Part shown: positions 8,468 through 19,086 of the stretch, in pieces | How the letters are laid out: each line of letters begins with the position of its first letter | How positions within the stretch are numbered: position 1 is the stretch's first letter | Assembly: GCF_000169455.1 (NCBI RefSeq) | Contig: NZ_AAYC01000002.1 | Location: 1-64,000, forward strand | Length of the DNA: 64,000 nucleotides | Origin: Roseobacter sp. SK209-2-6 | GTDB taxonomy: Bacteria > Pseudomonadota > Alphaproteobacteria > Rhodobacterales > Rhodobacteraceae | Reading direction: 5' to 3' | The notes under the pieces: generated by a model | What the model was told of the DNA's origin: nothing | What the model saw: the letters and a program-made list of their open reading frames with translations, nothing else | Database searches by the model: none | Translations under genes and position numbers: made by a program

Positions 8468-9580
8468 ATGCGGATAAGCGCAACAAAAGGCAGAGCTCAA
8501 CCCAGAGACACCGAGGAAGCAAAACAACCGTTCTGCTCCGCAGAAGTGAAACGGCTATGTATCTGCGGGTGTTGTGATTTTGAAACTTTGGATGCGGCGG
8601 CGCTGACGCAGAAACGTTACCTCTCGCGTGAATGGCGGCAGCATTCGCGACGCAACTGGTCCACAGATCCCGAAAGCAGCGAGAGAGATCAGCTGGTCTT
8701 GCAACAAATTGATGAGATTTGCCGCTCCGCTGCTGTGCGTCGGCAATCGGGGGGGGAGACGCAGATCCTTATATTGCTCCTTCCCGGAGGCAAGCGCCTT
8801 TTGGGCCTGTCTACTGGGGGAGAGCCCACGGTTTTTCAAAAACTGAACGCGCTCGCCGCTTCCAATCGTGTGTTTCTGACTTTGTTGGAGATTTGTGACC
8901 CCGCGGAGCTGAGCCATCAGGAGCTGCTCTTTATGCTGACAGCTGGGTTTGACCAGGTTTGGTTACAAAGCACCAAGGTGGAAGACGAAATCTCTCCTCA
9001 GCGAAGAGAGGTTTCGCTGGCTGCCAGTTTCAGTGGGCGGGGGCGGATTTTCTTGTTTTCGGCACTGACCGGTTTGCTTTCTCAGATCACGTCTGCAGCC
9101 CCCTTGTCCCGTCGAGATCGATTTCGCGGCGGAGCAAAGGGATGTAGTTCCAAAACCGTGTGGGAGATGGTTCGCATTCTGCAACCAGAGGGTACTGACC
9201 AGGTGGTTCTTCCCAATTTTGCGCCCTATGGGCACATCCGATTGCAAGAGCAGAATTGCAATATGTGCCGGGCCTGTGTCTGGCTTTGCCCGACAGGTGC
9301 TTTGGGTCTTTCTGCGGAAGATGGCAGATTGACCCTGACCGAAAACAGCTGCGTGCAATGTGGGATTTGTGTTTCAGCCTGCTCCCAGAAGGCGCTGGAT
9401 CTCACGCCGGCGCTCTCTCTACAAAAGAGCGCATTGGAAGCGAGACCTCTGAAAACTTCGATGCCCAGCGTTTGTAGTCGTCCAAGCCCCCTTCGGGACC
9501 AAACAGCCAGGCAGACCAATGAGGAAGCAGAGGAGGATGTTGACCTCATGACCTGGTCCACAGCTCAATGGGGTTTTTAG
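8468..9580 (+). CDS. Shortened 4Fe-4S binding protein
   Basis: A 370-residue protein with a C-terminal two-cluster ferredoxin module: Cys264, 267, 270, 274 (CNMCRACVWLCP) and Cys295, 298, 301, 305 (CVQCGICVSACS). Upstream of it, sequence resembles the middle of the larger (about 650-residue) ferredoxin-containing proteins found beside formate dehydrogenase genes in this group, including the APYG lead-in to the clusters. A cysteine-rich CICGCC (31-36) near the N-terminus may correspond to their N-terminal motif. The zinc-finger-like tail of the long form is absent and the end is low-complexity. It has no partner gene nearby; both neighbouring operons are unrelated. An electron-transfer role is inferred from the clusters only. 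Confidence 0.7.
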   Translation: MRISATKGRAQPRDTEEAKQPFCSAEVKRLCICGCCDFETLDAAALTQKRYLSREWRQHSRRNWSTDPESSERDQLVLQQIDEICRSAAVRRQSGGETQILILLLPGGKRLLGLSTGGEPTVFQKLNALAASNRVFLTLLEICDPAELSHQELLFMLTAGFDQVWLQSTKVEDEISPQRREVSLAASFSGRGRIFLFSALTGLLSQITSAAPLSRRDRFRGGAKGCSSKTVWEMVRILQPEGTDQVVLPNFAPYGHIRLQEQNCNMCRACVWLCPTGALGLSAEDGRLTLTENSCVQCGICVSACSQKALDLTPALSLQKSALEARPLKTSMPSVCSRPSPLRDQTARQTNEEAEEDVDLMTWSTAQWGF

Positions 9581-9641
9581 AGAGATCGCCGGACGCGCGG
9601 TTAGCGCTGGCATGCCAGGGGGAGTGCAGCTTTATCGAGAA

Positions 9642-10142
9642 CTAGGGCTGCTCTAGAAAACCGCCATATTGCCCGCGTTTAAAGATCAAACCCTTTCCAG
9701 GTGTGGTGGTTACTGACGTGACCTCTCCCAGAATGATGGTATGATCCCCGCCTGGATAGTCGGCGAATTTCTTGCATTCAAAACGGGCAATAGCACCGGG
9801 AAGATAGGGGGTTTTCTCCGCGCTCAGATGCCAATTCACCGTGTCAAAAGCTTCGCCGTTTTTTGCAAAATGCTGAGCCATTTCGAATTGTCCTTCTGCC
9901 AGAACATGAATGGCGAAGCGTTCCGCGTTGACAAAGGTGTCATGGCGCAGCGAGCTTTGTGCCGGGCACCATAGCAGAAGCGGAGGGTCCAGCGAGACAG
10001 ACGTAAAGCTGTTGACAGTAATGGCAAGGGGGCCATCCACAGTCTGCGTGGTGATAACGGTAATGCCAGTGCCAAAGCAGCCCAGGGCATCACGGTAGGC
10101 ACGGTGGGAGTCCGGGCCGGGAACAAAGGTGACTTCAGGCAT
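9642..10142 (-). CDS. Flavin reductase-like domain protein
   Basis: A 166-residue protein of the flavin reductase (HpaC/FMN-binding split barrel) family. The N-terminal half has the typical GCFGTGITVITT and NSFTSVSLDPPLLL motifs; GDHTIILGEV lies near the C-terminus. Such proteins reduce FMN/FAD with NAD(P)H for a partner monooxygenase, or bind flavin themselves. It lies 15 bp after the exonuclease gene on the same strand and is probably the last gene of that operon. No monooxygenase is near. Confidence 0.85.
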   Translation of the reverse strand: MPEVTFVPGPDSHRAYRDALGCFGTGITVITTQTVDGPLAITVNSFTSVSLDPPLLLWCPAQSSLRHDTFVNAERFAIHVLAEGQFEMAQHFAKNGEAFDTVNWHLSAEKTPYLPGAIARFECKKFADYPGGDHTIILGEVTSVTTTPGKGLIFKRGQYGGFLEQP

Positions 10143-10157
10143 GTCGCGCGCCTCGTA

Positions 10158-11612
10158 TCAGGTGGTCGCGTCTGCCTGCCATGTGCTGCCGTGATTGTCC
10201 ACAGGGTTCAGGTCTTCCAGTAAACGCCCGTGTTGCCGCGTTTGCTCCAGAACCTCGTCCAAGGTTGTAAATCCACGCGCTTCCAGCATGGGCAGCATCC
10301 GCAACAGTGCTTCGGCAGTGGCCTGTGCATCCCCCATTGCCGTATGGCGCAGGGCCTCAGGAATGTTAATCTCCAGACGGTCGCAGAGCGCATCCAGAGT
10401 ATGAGGGACCGAAGCGCCAAAGATCACCGCACTCAGCAAAACAGTGTCGAGAACCATATGATTCCAATCAACTCCTGAAGATTTTGCATGACGCCGCAGG
10501 AAAGCGATATCAAAGGGCGCATTATGCGCAACTAAAACGCTATCCTTGCAAAACTGGTGAAAAGCTGCCCCAGCGGTTTTTATCATTGGGGAATTGCGCA
10601 CCATCTCGGTGGTTACACCATGCACCGCAGTAGAGGCCGCAGGAATGTCAAAGCCGGGGTTCACCAGAGTTTCAAAACCCTCACCATTAACCAAGCGCCC
10701 ATTGACTACCCGTAGTGCCCCAATCTGAACGATCTCATCCTTGTGAGGCAGCAAGCCTGTGGTCTCGGTGTCAAAAACGGTAAAACTCAGACTCCGGAGG
10801 GGCCTTGTTCGCAGACCATTCGTTTGTGTGGCAAGCAGGTCGAAATCATAGACCAATGGGCGTGACTCTTCTGGCGCGATCTCCAAGGAGACGTCTGAAA
10901 AGACCAAGACATATCCATTGCCCGCGCCCAATGGCCGCAGACGCAGGTCAAACTGGACCTTCCGCCCGGTGGCTTTTACCTGGGTTTTGACCTCTTTGCC
11001 TGTTGCATTCATACAATCATGAGCTTTGATCAGGGCATCTTTCTCTAGGTAGTCGAAAAGGGATGCCGCAAGGCGCGGGGGAGCAACCTGCGCCAAGACA
11101 GATGCCGCCTGCATATCATAGAGAACGATCTGATGCTGCGGGCTGATCAGGGCGGTGGCGACTGGGATCTCGCTCAGCAAAGCTGTCAAGTGCTGCTTTT
11201 CTGCTTCCAACCTTTGGGTTTCGACCGCGATGCTTTCTGCCGAACGCAAAGAGGCAACCCCCAGCTCTCCGGCCAGCCCCGCAGCCGCAGGGGCTAGGTC
11301 GCCCAGGTATCGCGCAGCATCGCTGTCCATCTTGCGGGTTACACCCGCATGCGCCCGGCTGCGCATCTCTGCCGCCAGCATCTCGATGGGTTTGGCGACA
11401 TGTTCGTCAAACAGGAGCCAGATGCCGGCAACCAGGCCCAGGACTAGAAAGCTGCTCAGCAGCCCGGCAAAGACAAAGGGATCAAGCGGCGTGCCTTCTG
11501 CTGCACGTTGGTAGCCACTCCACAGGGCGCCTGCAAAAACCAGCAATGTCCCCATCGCAATCAGGCAAAAGAACAAAAAGACCCTGAGACGCAGGCTGAG
11601 CCTATTCAACAT
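10158..11612 (-). CDS. Membrane-anchored DnaQ-type 3'-5' exonuclease with sensor-like N-terminus
   Basis: A 484-residue fusion. Residues about 8-30 and 45-68 are membrane segments. A HAMP-like linker (VAKPIEMLAAEM) and a PAS-like stretch (about 130-250) follow. The C-terminal third is a DEDD exonuclease of the DNA polymerase III epsilon type with FDTETTG (Exo I), VAHNAPFDIAFL (Exo II) and HTAMGDAQATAEA (Exo IIIepsilon). The arrangement looks like a histidine kinase input half joined to a nuclease. It is 1 bp from the upstream membrane-protein gene and belongs to the symporter operon. The substrate is unknown. Confidence 0.88.
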   Translation of the reverse strand: MLNRLSLRLRVFLFFCLIAMGTLLVFAGALWSGYQRAAEGTPLDPFVFAGLLSSFLVLGLVAGIWLLFDEHVAKPIEMLAAEMRSRAHAGVTRKMDSDAARYLGDLAPAAAGLAGELGVASLRSAESIAVETQRLEAEKQHLTALLSEIPVATALISPQHQIVLYDMQAASVLAQVAPPRLAASLFDYLEKDALIKAHDCMNATGKEVKTQVKATGRKVQFDLRLRPLGAGNGYVLVFSDVSLEIAPEESRPLVYDFDLLATQTNGLRTRPLRSLSFTVFDTETTGLLPHKDEIVQIGALRVVNGRLVNGEGFETLVNPGFDIPAASTAVHGVTTEMVRNSPMIKTAGAAFHQFCKDSVLVAHNAPFDIAFLRRHAKSSGVDWNHMVLDTVLLSAVIFGASVPHTLDALCDRLEINIPEALRHTAMGDAQATAEALLRMLPMLEARGFTTLDEVLEQTRQHGRLLEDLNPVDNHGSTWQADATT

Positions 11613-11613
11613 G

Positions 11614-12135
11614 TTATCCCTCCTGGCAGGCTGCCTTTAGCAGGCTGTCCTCTTCTTCTCCCTGGATCCAATCCACCCCTTTGATCGCGCCATCTGTGGT
11701 AAAATCCGCCTCTACAGTGATCAGGGCACGGCGCCATTCTTGGCAGTCCATCGCGGCCTGAACCTGATTGACCGGGGCCCATCTGCCAAAGAAGTAAAGG
11801 GTTGTCAGCTTGGTTCCCGGATGGGAGCGGTGCTCTTGCAGGTTGAAGGTATCTATTGCCGCAAAGCGATCATAATAGGGAACCAGATAGGTCCAGGGGC
11901 GATAGAGGCTCTGGTTTTCAACCTTCTCGACCACCACAAAACCTTCAGGCAGGGCCTGGGCGTTGCGTTGATACCAACCGTATTCGGAAAAAATGGTAGC
12001 GGCGATCATGCCAAGACCGGCTGCAACCGGGGCAGACCAGCGTGGCAGCCGCCCACCTGTCACCTTGTTCAGCAACATCACCAGCCCCGCGAGGGCAATA
12101 CCTGCAAAAATCACCGCGATGAGTTCTAGAAACAT
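11614..12135 (-). CDS. Membrane protein of unknown function
   Basis: A 173-residue protein with two N-terminal hydrophobic segments (about 3-22 and 36-52) and a soluble C-terminal domain of about 110 residues containing several aromatic and charged residues. I do not recognise the family. It is separated from the exonuclease gene by a single base and lies 72 bp after the nucleotidyltransferase-like gene, so it is probably translated from the same message. A role at the membrane with the symporter or the anchored exonuclease is a guess from position. Confidence 0.75.
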   Translation of the reverse strand: MFLELIAVIFAGIALAGLVMLLNKVTGGRLPRWSAPVAAGLGMIAATIFSEYGWYQRNAQALPEGFVVVEKVENQSLYRPWTYLVPYYDRFAAIDTFNLQEHRSHPGTKLTTLYFFGRWAPVNQVQAAMDCQEWRRALITVEADFTTDGAIKGVDWIQGEEEDSLLKAACQEG

Positions 12136-12207
12136 CGAAATCCTCGAATCTGCCTTACTGATCTATTGGTCATAGGCTCGGCACATCCGGCCTCTGACGC
12201 ATTCCAC

Positions 12208-14031
12208 CTAGCTTAGCATTCCTTTTCCGTGGCCCAGGGCCGATTGCATTGTTTTTACCACGACAAAGGCATCCCGAAGATGACTTCGCTCAAAGTCTGA
12301 GAGGCTGGAAGGGGAAAGATAGTTATCGGGCGCTTCACCGCGGCGCACCAGGGTGGCTTGATGCTCCAACCGGGTCTGCTGGATCAGGTCATAGGCATCC
12401 AAAAGGTCCTGCGCACCGCTGGGGCTTATGGCGCCCAACTCTGCGCCTGCTTCCAGCCGGGCCCTTGTGTTCGCCGCAGTGATGCCGGTTTGTAGGGCAT
12501 AGATCCGGGCCAGATCCGTTACGGGAACGACCCCGTTGTGTTTTAGATCCAGAGTATTGCGGTGCTCTCCCGACCGAATGGTTGCGAAACCGCGCAGCAA
12601 CCCCAAGGGAGGCGTATGTTTCAGCGCATTGGAGGCCATATGAGCGGTGAAGATCGAATTGGCACCTGCAAGCGCCAGGACTTCGGCCTGTAGCCCCTCA
12701 AACAGGCTCTTGTCGCCGCCGATGGGGCGCAGGTCGAACATGACCGAGGCCAGCATCTGTGCTTCGGGACCGGGCTTGCGGATCCACCCTTCGAAGTAGC
12801 CACGCCAAACCGACAGTCGCTGTCTCCAGCGCGGGTTGCTGGCCATCATATCCCCAGGACAAAAGACATAACCGCAGGTGTTGAGACCGTCGCAGACAAA
12901 ATCCGCCAGGGCTTTGAAATAGGCTTCGTGGTCCGCCGCATAGCGATCATCCAGGATCAGGCAATTGTCTTGATCCGAAACACCGGTCTGCTCCTGACGA
13001 CCCTGACTGCCGCAGGCCAACCAGAGATAGGGAACCGGGGGCGCTCCGAGAGCCTCTTCCGCCAGAGTGAGCAAACGCCGGGTGGCGGCATCTGCAATGT
13101 CAGTGATCAAACGGGTTACAACTTCGTGTCGATTTCCTGCGGCGACCAGTTGCACCAAAAGTTGCGGGATTTCCGCCGTGGCGAGGGCCATTTCGGAAGC
13201 ACTGCTGGCACGGGCCACGCGGGAAACCAGTTCAGCCGAGTTGACCGCCTGAAAACGGGTCAGGTCGGTCTGGGTCACAATGCCAACAATCTCCTTGCCC
13301 TGGGTGATGGGGACATGGCCAATGTGGTGCTCCATCATCGCATGCAAGACATCAGAGCCCAGGGCTGAAGGGGGCAGGGTGATTGGCGCTTGGGTCATCA
13401 CTTTTGAGACCGGGGTCGAAAAGGGCAGCCCCTCGGCCAGTAATTTCTCAGTCAGATCGCGAGTGGTCAGAATGCCCTGCAGTCCGGCATCTTCGGTGAC
13501 GCAGAGGCACGAAATATGATGTTGGCGCATCAGTTGCGCGGCACTTTGGCAGGTGAGACCGGTCGAGCAGGTGACCGGATCTTTGGCCATGAAATCCGCG
13601 GCGCGGGTTGTGGTGAGGCCGCTGTATTGCGCAGGTTCCGGGCGGCGACGATCAAAAAAACGGGCAACACTGCGCTGCGCCGCCATGAGAGAGAAAAAAC
13701 CCTCTTTGGGCAGGAGCAACAACAGGCAATCCTCGGTGGCCCGGGCAGAGGTGACGGCCAGTCCATCGCGGATCAGCCCGCGTTCTCCAAAGGAGTTTCG
13801 CGGGCCCAGGATAGAGACGGCCATACCGTTCTCATCCAGTACTTCGACTTCACCGCTATAGACCAGATAGAGCCCCATGAGAGGGTCCTGCAACTGGTAG
13901 ATCTGCGATTGTGAGGGGAAGTCGAGCACCTCAAACTGGGGGGCCAGATCTGCAAGTACCCCTGACTCCAGGCTGTCATAGGGGTGCACCGATGAGAGGA
14001 AACGGATCAGGCCAGCAGGGGTGAGGGACAT
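12208..14031 (-). CDS. cNMP-binding/CBS/DUF294 nucleotidyltransferase-like signalling protein
   Basis: About 607 residues. Order: cyclic-nucleotide-binding fold (about 10-125), two CBS domains (about 145-265), DUF294 nucleotidyltransferase-like domain with GSQGRQEQTGVSDQDN (about 335-350) and the DUF294 C-terminal helical domain. The Gly-Ser/Asp-x-Asp motif resembles the GlnD uridylyltransferase core, so nucleotidyl transfer to a partner is plausible but unproven. The family is commonly encoded next to this symporter type. ATG at 14031 is preferred; GTG at 14040 would add three residues. Confidence 0.9.
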   Translation of the reverse strand: MSLTPAGLIRFLSSVHPYDSLESGVLADLAPQFEVLDFPSQSQIYQLQDPLMGLYLVYSGEVEVLDENGMAVSILGPRNSFGERGLIRDGLAVTSARATEDCLLLLLPKEGFFSLMAAQRSVARFFDRRRPEPAQYSGLTTTRAADFMAKDPVTCSTGLTCQSAAQLMRQHHISCLCVTEDAGLQGILTTRDLTEKLLAEGLPFSTPVSKVMTQAPITLPPSALGSDVLHAMMEHHIGHVPITQGKEIVGIVTQTDLTRFQAVNSAELVSRVARASSASEMALATAEIPQLLVQLVAAGNRHEVVTRLITDIADAATRRLLTLAEEALGAPPVPYLWLACGSQGRQEQTGVSDQDNCLILDDRYAADHEAYFKALADFVCDGLNTCGYVFCPGDMMASNPRWRQRLSVWRGYFEGWIRKPGPEAQMLASVMFDLRPIGGDKSLFEGLQAEVLALAGANSIFTAHMASNALKHTPPLGLLRGFATIRSGEHRNTLDLKHNGVVPVTDLARIYALQTGITAANTRARLEAGAELGAISPSGAQDLLDAYDLIQQTRLEHQATLVRRGEAPDNYLSPSSLSDFERSHLRDAFVVVKTMQSALGHGKGMLS

Positions 14032-14157
14032 AGGGTACACCTGTCAAAATTGCACAAGGGTCTGGAATGAATGCAACCCGCCCCGGTTAGACCGGGGCGG
14101 GACGCCTGAGGAAAGGATGGCCGTTGGGGTGTATGGGCCGGTCCATCCAGGGAGGGA

Positions 14158-15942
14158 TCAGTGATCCTGAGCCGCGCCTGCGCCGCGGGGGATGCGAACA
14201 CTTTCCACCAGCTCTTCGATTTCAGCCGGGATGGCTGCACTCGATTTCGACACTGCAAAGGCCACCGCAAAGTTCACCATGGCGCCGATCGCACCAAAGG
14301 AGGTGGATTTGATGGTGCCCAGCAGAGGATCTGCATCGGTGAAGGAGTTGGTGCCCGGGATGAACAGCCAGCCCTTATGCAGGAAGATATAGATCAGGGT
14401 CACAACCAGACCCGCAACCATACCCGCTACCGCACCTTTGTTGTTCACCTTGGTAAAGATGCCCATCATCAGCGCCGGGAAGATCGAAGCCGCCGCGAGA
14501 CCAAAGGCCAGAGCCACAGTCTGTGCCGCAAAACCCGGAGGGTTGAGGCCCAGGTATGTGGCAACCGCGATAGCAACAGCCATGGCGATACGGGCCGACA
14601 GCAGCTCACCTTTTTCCGAGATATTCGGATTGATCGAGCCTTTGATCAGGTCGTGGGATACCGCCGAGGAAATTGCCAGCAAGAGACCCGCAGCCGTAGA
14701 AAGCGCCGCCGCCAGGCCGCCAGCAGCCACCAGGCCGATGACCCAGCCCGGAAGGTTGGCAATCTCAGGATTGGCCAGAACCAGGATATCGCGGTTGAAC
14801 TTGGTCAGTTCATTCCCGGCCCAGCCATTGGCCGCAGCAGTTTCCTGCAGCTCAGCACTCTTGTCGTTGTAGTACTGGATTGCACCGTCGCCGTTCTTGT
14901 CTTCCCAAGCCAGAAGGCCGGTTTTCTGCCAGGTGGCCATCCAGTCGTACTTTGGATCGTTTTCGATCTGCTCGACTGTGACAGCGCCGCCTTCGATGCC
15001 GCCATTCGGCCACATCATCTCGGTGATGTTGAGACGCGCCATGGCGCCAACAGCCGGAGCGGTCAGATAGAGCAGAGCGATGAAGACCAGCGCCCAGCCA
15101 GCGGACCAGCGTGCATCAGCCACTTTTGGCACGGTAAAGAAGCGCATGATAACGTGGGGCAGGCCCGCAGTACCGATCATCAGCGACAGGGTGAAGAGCA
15201 CCATGTTGAAGGTGTCGGAGTGATGCGCGGTATATTCCTTGAAGCCCAGCTCGGTCACGATGGCGTCCAGTTTCGCCAAGAGCGGCTCACCGGAAGCAGC
15301 GTGATCACCAAAGAGGCCAAGTGCTGGCACCGGGTTGCCGGTCAGCTGCAGGGAGATGAAGATGGCCGGAATGGTATAGGCCATGATCAAGACGCAGTAC
15401 TGTGCCACCTGAGTATAGGTCACACCCTTCATGCCGCCGAAAACCGCATAAGCAAAAACCACACAGGCACCAATCAGCAGACCCGCAGTGTTGGAGACCT
15501 CGAGGAAGCGGCCAAAGGCCACGCCAACGCCGGTCATCTGGCCGATCACGTAAGTTGTCGAGGCAACGATCAGGCAGATCACCGCCACAACCCGCGCGGT
15601 CGGGGAGTAGAACCGGTCGCCGATGAACTCGGAGACGGTGAATTTGCCGAATTTGCGCAGGTAAGGCGCCAGCAGCAGCGCCAGCAGAACATAGCCGCCG
15701 GTCCAGCCCATCAGGAAGGTGGAGTTGTCATAGCCGGTAAAGGCAATGAGGCCCGCCATCGAGATGAAGGAGGCTGCGGACATCCAGTCGGCCGCGGTGG
15801 CCATGCCGTTGGTGACGGGGTGAACACCCCGACCGGCTGCATAGAATTCAGATGTGGAACCCGCGCGGGCCCAGATCGCGATGCCGATGTAGAGCGCGAA
15901 GGATGCGCCCACAAACAGCAGGTTGATGGTAAACTGATCCAT
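14158..15942 (-). CDS. Sodium:solute symporter large subunit, acetate-permease-like
   Basis: A 594-residue SSS-family transporter with about 13 hydrophobic segments. It resembles ActP and especially the two-subunit branch whose small partner is a DUF4212 protein, encoded here immediately upstream. An insertion at about residues 330-380 between membrane segments carries an EF-hand-like loop (DKNGDGAIQYYN). The nearby acs and adk genes support a short-chain carboxylate such as acetate as substrate. That is inference; propionate, pyruvate or other monocarboxylates remain possible. Confidence 0.9.
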   Translation of the reverse strand: MDQFTINLLFVGASFALYIGIAIWARAGSTSEFYAAGRGVHPVTNGMATAADWMSAASFISMAGLIAFTGYDNSTFLMGWTGGYVLLALLLAPYLRKFGKFTVSEFIGDRFYSPTARVVAVICLIVASTTYVIGQMTGVGVAFGRFLEVSNTAGLLIGACVVFAYAVFGGMKGVTYTQVAQYCVLIMAYTIPAIFISLQLTGNPVPALGLFGDHAASGEPLLAKLDAIVTELGFKEYTAHHSDTFNMVLFTLSLMIGTAGLPHVIMRFFTVPKVADARWSAGWALVFIALLYLTAPAVGAMARLNITEMMWPNGGIEGGAVTVEQIENDPKYDWMATWQKTGLLAWEDKNGDGAIQYYNDKSAELQETAAANGWAGNELTKFNRDILVLANPEIANLPGWVIGLVAAGGLAAALSTAAGLLLAISSAVSHDLIKGSINPNISEKGELLSARIAMAVAIAVATYLGLNPPGFAAQTVALAFGLAAASIFPALMMGIFTKVNNKGAVAGMVAGLVVTLIYIFLHKGWLFIPGTNSFTDADPLLGTIKSTSFGAIGAMVNFAVAFAVSKSSAAIPAEIEELVESVRIPRGAGAAQDH

Positions 15943-15943
15943 C

Positions 15944-16228
15944 TTATTCTTCCTCCACGCCGTATTCGCGGTCCAGCTTGTTCATGCGGAAGGCGTAGAA
16001 AAAGATCAGGCCCAGAAAGACCAGGATCGATCCCTGCTGGGCAAACCAAAAGCCCAGATCAGTGCCGCCAACTGTGATGCCCGACAGAAGCGGGCGCAGC
16101 AGGATGCCAAATCCAAATGAAACGACAGCCCAAATCACCAGGCTGACAAGAATGATACGTACATTTGCAGCCCAATAGCCCTTGTCGGCCTCGGCTACCT
16201 CTGCAGCATTTGTGGTACGGTCCGCCAT
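15944..16228 (-). CDS. DUF4212 small subunit of sodium:solute symporter
   Basis: A 94-residue protein with two membrane segments (about 25-48 and 62-82), typical of the DUF4212 small-subunit family that accompanies this symporter branch. The ATG at 16228 is chosen because AAGGAGGAG stands just before it; an upstream ATG at 16255 has no such signal. One base separates it from the large-subunit gene, so co-translation is likely. It is the first gene of the minus-strand operon running to the flavin reductase. Confidence 0.88.
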   Translation of the reverse strand: MADRTTNAAEVAEADKGYWAANVRIILVSLVIWAVVSFGFGILLRPLLSGITVGGTDLGFWFAQQGSILVFLGLIFFYAFRMNKLDREYGVEEE

Positions 16229-16397
16229 GGCGGCTCCTCCTTCTTCCTCCAACACCTGATTGAGGGGTCAATCAGGCAAAAGCTCTCCCTTTGCCTGCGC
16301 CGCCTTTTTCAAGTGAAAGGCGATCCTCAGGCATGGCTCCGCCGGACCGCTGACCTGATGTCAGTGGGGGAGGGCGGGTCTTTCCGGTTTTTGAAGT

Positions 16398-16424
16398 GGG
16401 ATCCGGCAGAGCGGGCCGGATCCC
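16398..16424. other. Perfect 10-bp stem-loop between adk and the symporter operon
   Basis: GGGATCCGGC and GCCGGATCCC with a 7-base loop, just after the adk stop on the minus strand. No T-run follows on either strand, so it is a possible Rho-type or processing hairpin. Confidence 0.4.
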
Positions 16425-16436
16425 TGGAAATGGGTC

Positions 16437-17120
16437 TTAGCCCGTAACGCTGGTCACGATCTTGGCAAGTCCTTTCGAGATATCCCCGATGTCGCCCATT
16501 GCGTCGATCTTCTGCAGCGCATCTTTGCTGTCATAGTAGGCGATCAGCGGGGCAGTCTGTTCGTGGTAGGCAGCCAGACGGCTGGCTACGGTTTCTGCAT
16601 TGTCGTCGGCGCGGCGGGTCATCTCTGTGCCGCCGCATTTGTCGCATTTGCCCTCTACCGCGGGCTGTTTGAAGCTGTCGTGATAGCCCTCACCGCAGCC
16701 GGCACAGGTGTAGCGGCCAGAGATCCGTGTCACCATGGCGCTATCATCCACTTCCAGGCTGATAGCGGCGTTGATCTTCTGTCCGGTTTCCGCCAGCAGC
16801 ACGTCCAGCGCCTCTGCCTGCACCGTGGTGCGCGGGAAGCCGTCCAGGATCACGCCCTTGGCGCAGTCCGGTTCCGTCAGGCGGTCGCGCAGGATATTGA
16901 TTACGATCTCATCCGAGACGAGGCCACCGGCCTCCATCACCGCTTTGGCGGCTTTGCCGGCCTCGGTGCCCGCAGCAACCGCCGCGCGAAGGAGGTCGCC
17001 GGTGGAAAGCTGCACCAGGCCAAACTCCTGTTCCAGAACGCGGGCCTGGGTGCCCTTCCCGGCGCCGGGCGGGCCGAGAAGGATCAGAACGGCAGGGCGG
17101 GTCATTACATCTGTTGTCAT
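16437..17120 (-). CDS. adk: Adenylate kinase (zinc-LID form)
   Basis: A 227-residue enzyme converting AMP and ATP to two ADP. The P-loop GPPGAGKGT is at 16-24, DGFPRT in the middle, and the LID carries a Cys4-type zinc site (CAGC and CDKC) as in long bacterial forms. It starts 4 bp after the acs stop, so the two are co-transcribed. That fits recycling of the AMP made by acetyl-CoA synthetase. The usual housekeeping adk of this group lies in the ribosomal protein operon, so this is probably a second, acs-linked copy. A later ATG at 17105 is possible. Confidence 0.93.
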   Translation of the reverse strand: MTTDVMTRPAVLILLGPPGAGKGTQARVLEQEFGLVQLSTGDLLRAAVAAGTEAGKAAKAVMEAGGLVSDEIVINILRDRLTEPDCAKGVILDGFPRTTVQAEALDVLLAETGQKINAAISLEVDDSAMVTRISGRYTCAGCGEGYHDSFKQPAVEGKCDKCGGTEMTRRADDNAETVASRLAAYHEQTAPLIAYYDSKDALQKIDAMGDIGDISKGLAKIVTSVTG

Positions 17121-17124
17121 ACCC

Positions 17125-19086
<1,962 letters not shown>

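Noticed and set aside
14161-16077. A very long plus-strand open frame (about 638 codons) opposite the symporter and its small subunit.
   Set aside because: It is antisense to two well-supported genes, is rich in His, Arg, Gly and Gln, spans both genes, and has no family features or ribosome site. It is a composition shadow.
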